Shown here: positions 61,671 to 64,000 of the stretch, piece by piece
How positions within the stretch are numbered: position 1 is the stretch's first letter
Layout: each line of letters starts with the position of its first letter
Assembly (NCBI GenBank): GCA_000149265.1
Contig: CH001404.1
Coordinates: forward strand, 113,796-177,795
Source: Ciona savignyi
Taxonomy: Eukaryota; Chordata; Ascidiacea; Phlebobranchia; Cionidae
Reading direction: 5' to 3'
DNA: 64,000 bases
Made by a program: the position numbers and the translations under genes
Notes under the pieces: model-generated
Told to the model about the DNA's origin: nothing
Database searches by the model: none
Seen by the model: the letters and a program-made list of their open reading frames with translations, nothing else

Positions 61671-64000
61671 CTGAAATTTTATTTGGGTTTAAAAATAGAA
61701 ATTCTTCTTAAGAAAGTAAAAGCTCTGATAGCCAAGAACGACTAGGTAAGTATTTTTTTGCGTGATGAATTCACCCGCAGGACCGAATCCTAAGTTACTT
61801 GTCGTTTATTTACGATTCCGCCGCCACACACTTTTCTATGGTGGTGCATTCGTGCACGTCGTTTTAGGTTTGGAACTCACTTAAGCACTAGGGTGAGAAT
61901 TTAGCAATTTGTTACGAGTTTTAAAGGGGCGCGGTTTGGGATGTGAATCCAAGCCAGCGGTATTTAAAAAGAAAATAGACACACGATCATGTCGACGTAT
62001 ATACACTGGCTAATCACATCATTTAGGGTCGAATATGCGACCATTTCCTGGCGACTATCGTCGATACCGATTGGCCGTTTCAAAACAAAAAGTAGGTCGT
62101 TGCTAATGTGTTCCGACGATTATTTCCCATGTTTTGTTAGAGATGCTTTGTGTGTGATTGGATCAGTATGGAAATAAGATAAACAGGTAACTTTTCTACG
62201 AAAGGTGGCTCGAATTCAAACGGACCGGGTTGACAAAGACATGGTGGCGCCGCATGTCACAAGTAAAGTCATAATAAAAAATATTTCGGGAAAATTACCG
62301 TGTACTGATTTGAGGTGTTTGTTTTTAAAGACTTATGAAAATGCAGGTTAAGCTAAAAGACTTTTAAGACTCGTTCCGTTTTACCCTACCATAATACAGG
62401 CTTAGAAGCATTTTTATAGCGCCGCTGATTTTAAGCCCAGAATCCAGCGTTTCGATTGCATGGTGCCGCACTAATCAAAGAGTAGTGGGATGAAGGTATA
62501 AAATTGCAGTGTGGGGTAACTTTGAACACTTCATTACATGACTCGAGGTGCGATATTTGACCAGAGTTGCTTTGGCGGGGCATCACATCGGCTTTCGAAA
62601 CAACCACTTCCAATCGGCGAGTAGTTTCCGTTAAAGATTAGATCAAAGCACGCATGACAAGAGTATTACATGGTCTATACGGTTTGTTGTGACTGGCACA
62701 ATCGGTCACTCCCCTTCGTCTTATATTGCAGACTTAATACGCGTCAAATTGCAGCTTGGCGTTGCCACGAAAATCTTATGGCGGAGGATTTAAAACAAAG
62801 CCTTTCTTTACAGATCAAGCAGCTGTCATATTATATACGTATAGTTCGTTCGTTTGGCCTCTAAGCCTGACGGTTGATTTTTCTTTAGTTTAACGACCAT
62901 AAAACCATTGTGTGAATTCAATTATGTTTGTGTTTGGAGAAGCGTGCCTAATAACGACGTTATTTACATGGGCAATGGCAGACTTTTGACTGTTTTGACA
63001 AGCTTTACCAACGCTTTAAGTGCCTGCCAAATTTATGATCCACTATTTACAAAGATAACAGTCTCAATCGACGAGGCATTTCGATTTAGTTAACGCTTAA
63101 TAGTTCACAAGTGCTAATTTTTCGGCGAAGGTGTGTCTTCTGACATAGTGACAGTTTATAATTCAGGCTAATATCAAACAACCCATAGAACAATATCTAA
63201 AATGGACACTCCATTCTTAAGCCATTTGCATGCTTAACTATTTTGCACCATATAACACATATTCCAAAAGTAACAACTTATCTGAAAGAAAAAAGTTCGA
63301 TATATTACTGCAAAAAACACAAAGCAATAATGAACATAAATACTTATGAATACCTCACAAAACATTCTAGAATATCAGGCAGCGGTTTTTAGACGTAAAA
63401 AGAGCCATAAATTGATTGTAATACCGAAATATCAAAGAAAAATGTAATGAAAACAGGCTCCGCCGCGACTGCATTCCAGATCTGCACTTCTAGACAGAAA
63501 TTGGCCACAAAGGAAACAATAACAAATATTTTCAATGTTAAAGAAACAAGCACAGAGAGTGTCACAAAAGAAAGCTCGAGCATGTTCATTAAACACCTCA
63601 AACTCTGCACTCCGATGAGAGATTTTCTTTTCAGCCTAAACCTATGACGCTATAAATACAGCGTGAAGCGTCAAAACAAATACATATATGTTTTGGGAAC
63701 ACAATTCTTCAGGTTGTCGGAACAAAATCTATGCAAAAACACCCACGTAATGCTAAATTGTATCATCGCAAGTGACTTCTCTAATTTTAGCTACTTTTAA
63801 GAATGTCTTTAAAGATGAAAATTGTCATTAGGTGGTATTATTGTTACGACTTGTGCAATACATCGACATTGGTATTTCTATTTTCTTTAAGGCGCTGGAA
63901 AATCATTTAACTGCGAATCTTTCAGTTTGGATGGAAAGCGGATTGTAAAACTTCTCGCTCTTTTATCAACTAAAGGCACGCTGACTTCAGTCAAACAGGC
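61671..64000. other. upstream intron of hedgehog, nothing recognised
   Basis: I searched the minus strand for signalling-domain landmarks (the zinc-binding HxxxxxD region, ESLHYEGRAVDIT-like sequence) and found none. Open frames at 61989-62177, 62431-62613, 62670-62864 and 63389-63610 have no family resemblance. The region is less AT-rich than the rest of the window. Confidence 0.55.

Overview
This is an AT-rich, intron-rich animal genomic window. There are no bacterial features, introns are mostly 50-2,700 bp, and exons join through GT-AG sites in consistent phase. It carries a Hedgehog autoprocessing domain, a tropomodulin, a Neuralized-type E3 ligase and an SLF2/FAM178 protein, so it is a bilaterian. 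Compact genes, strongly diverged but recognisable vertebrate-like orthologues, and a dense load of small hAT-like elements and tRNA-derived SINEs fit an ascidian tunicate such as Ciona. The species is an inference, not something the sequence proves. A run of 100 N at 53796-53895 marks an assembly gap.

Layout. 1-9.1 kb: one unrecognised terminal exon on the minus strand, then repeats (a MITE with long terminal inverted repeats, a three-copy ~330 bp tandem repeat, a hAT-like element, an inverted repeat) and no convincing gene. 9.1-20.1 kb (+): SLF2/FAM178-like genome-stability gene, 16 exons found, first coding exon not found. 21.8-27.4 kb (+): Neuralized-like E3 ubiquitin ligase (two NHR domains plus C-terminal RING), with a one-base frame break in the second NHR. 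27.4-33.7 kb: gene-poor, repeat-rich. 33.7-37.7 kb (+): complete nine-exon GDP-mannose pyrophosphorylase beta (GMPPB). 38.2-45.5 kb (-): complete eight-exon tropomodulin. 45.5-49.6 kb: nested transposons and SINEs between two divergent genes. 49.6-57.4 kb (+): eIF2D (ligatin), with one exon missing at the N gap and one GC-AG intron. 57.4-60.9 kb: SINE remnants. 60.9-61.7 kb (-): last exon of a hedgehog gene, encoding the whole Hint/cholesterol-transfer domain. Its signalling-domain exons must lie beyond the right edge of the window. 61.7-64 kb: intron of that gene, nothing recognised.

The genes do not form a pathway and look like an ordinary mix of neighbours. Points most worth a second look: (1) the hedgehog Hint domain has His at the position of the conserved Asp used for cholesterol transfer, while the other catalytic residues are intact; (2) a one-base deficit in the neuralized exon, proven by flanking intron phases; (3) in four of the five genes whose 3' ends are on the three loci neur, tropomodulin, eIF2D and hedgehog, AATAAA overlaps or directly abuts the stop codon; (4) at least six small element copies with 8-bp target duplications, from several distinct terminal-repeat families, plus two elements with different ends that share an internal module; (5) a tropomodulin intron that is almost entirely one transposon; (6) a GC-AG intron in eIF2D swollen by two transposons.
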